A stretch of 64,000 bases of DNA, taken from positions 4,911 through 68,910 of the forward strand of contig DASXUL010000071.1 of NCBI GenBank assembly GCA_036504855.1, in the 5' to 3' direction. A program made the position numbers and the translations under genes. This DNA is from DASXUL01 sp036504855 (GTDB taxonomy: Bacteria; Armatimonadota; DTGP01; JAKQQT01). The notes beneath the pieces are model-generated. The model worked only from the letters and a program-made list of their open reading frames with translations. It had not been told where the DNA came from and searched no databases. Numbering within the stretch: position 1 is the stretch's first letter; the number at the start of each line of letters is the position of its first letter. Below are positions 63,608 through 64,000 of the stretch, piece by piece.

Positions 63608-64000
63608 AGGGCCAGGGGGCCGATCGCTTGGGTTCGCTGATGCGGCCCCAGCCGCGTATAAGCTCATGGCTCCCCTGATGGAACATAGCGCCGCGTTCGG
63701 TAGGATCTGTTACTGCGAGGCGCGAGGGCCAATCTGAGTCTCCGAGGGCAGGGCAAGCCCATTCGTTCCAACTAAGTGCCGTTTCCAGCGTTACAAGGCC
63801 GCTTGCCTACCATCGATCGCGTCGTCTCAGCAGCCTGGGTCAGAGTTGGTGTTAGGCGTGAGACTCACCCCAAAAGGCTCCTACGCGAATGGTCGGTTGC
63901 GGACTTAGTCGTTAGTTAGGCAGGATGTGTTAGTTTGTGTTACAAGTGGGTAACCTGTGGTCATGAGACATGCTAAGGTCTTTCTCCCGGCAGCGGAGCG
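63608..64000. other. Terminal region without a complete gene
   Basis: 393 bases. No long open frame on either strand until an ATG at 63963 that stays open to the window edge (MRHAKVFLPAAE). It has no clear ribosome site but could be the start of a gene or transposase. An AT-richer patch with repeated GTTA steps (63911-63950) precedes it. Confidence 0.3.

Overview
The window looks like chromosomal DNA from a member of the phylum Armatimonadota or a close relative. This is inference. The base composition is high-GC. Three type II secretion-style prepilins carry the FTLIELLVVIAIIAILA / ILFPVFAKAR signature, two of them with an H-X9-DG C-terminus. There is a PEP-CTERM protein, dockerin-type secreted multidomain proteins and many exported glycosidases. 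Most genes have clear Shine-Dalgarno sites and several operons use 4-base ATGA overlaps. No rRNA, CRISPR array, phage module or complete insertion sequence was seen.

Layout. 1-4.3 kb (mostly minus strand): a NarL-type two-component pair, a tRNA-Arg with anticodon GCG, a dGTPase-like hydrolase and a small membrane protein. 4.5-11.3 kb (plus strand): gyrA, a four-gene ABC export operon (ATPase-permease-ATPase-permease) and a glyoxalase-fold protein. 11.3-19.4 kb: two large paralogous secreted proteins (propeller, carboxypeptidase-regulatory, CBM9-like and dockerin domains). Each is preceded by a near-identical promoter with an embedded palindrome and an equally long leader. 19.7-28.7 kb: two prepilins, then a carbohydrate locus with a GH127 enzyme, an RbsC-like permease, a sugar-binding lipoprotein, an ADP-ribosylglycohydrolase-family protein and a DUF4434 barrel protein. 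28.8-31.8 kb: ATP-dependent PEP carboxykinase and a Cyc2-like fused cytochrome-porin. 32.2-46.9 kb: a 2202-residue secreted repeat protein, a GH38 alpha-mannosidase, a third prepilin and another dockerin-like secreted protein. 47-52.1 kb: a GH20-like barrel protein, a PfkB sugar kinase, a PEP-CTERM protein and two tandem SGNH hydrolases. 52.4-63.6 kb: a short inverted-repeat element, then a minus-strand operon with a BlaI regulator, a BlaR1-like protease, a Cys-rich protein, a membrane-fusion protein fused to a YtkA/FixH-like domain, an RND pump, a Spy-like protein and a TolC-like channel. A small barrel protein is divergent from it. The last 0.4 kb has no recognisable complete gene.

How the genes work together. 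The central 35 kb reads as a polysaccharide- and glycoprotein-degrading surface programme: secreted sugar-binding scaffolds, alpha-mannosidase, arabinofuranosidase-type enzyme, esterase-like SGNH proteins, a sugar ABC transporter lacking its ATPase, and a sugar kinase. The last 10 kb is a self-regulated tripartite efflux system. Its BlaR1-like sensor has His- and Cys-rich outward-facing segments in place of a beta-lactam sensor domain, so a metal inducer is the most attractive hypothesis.
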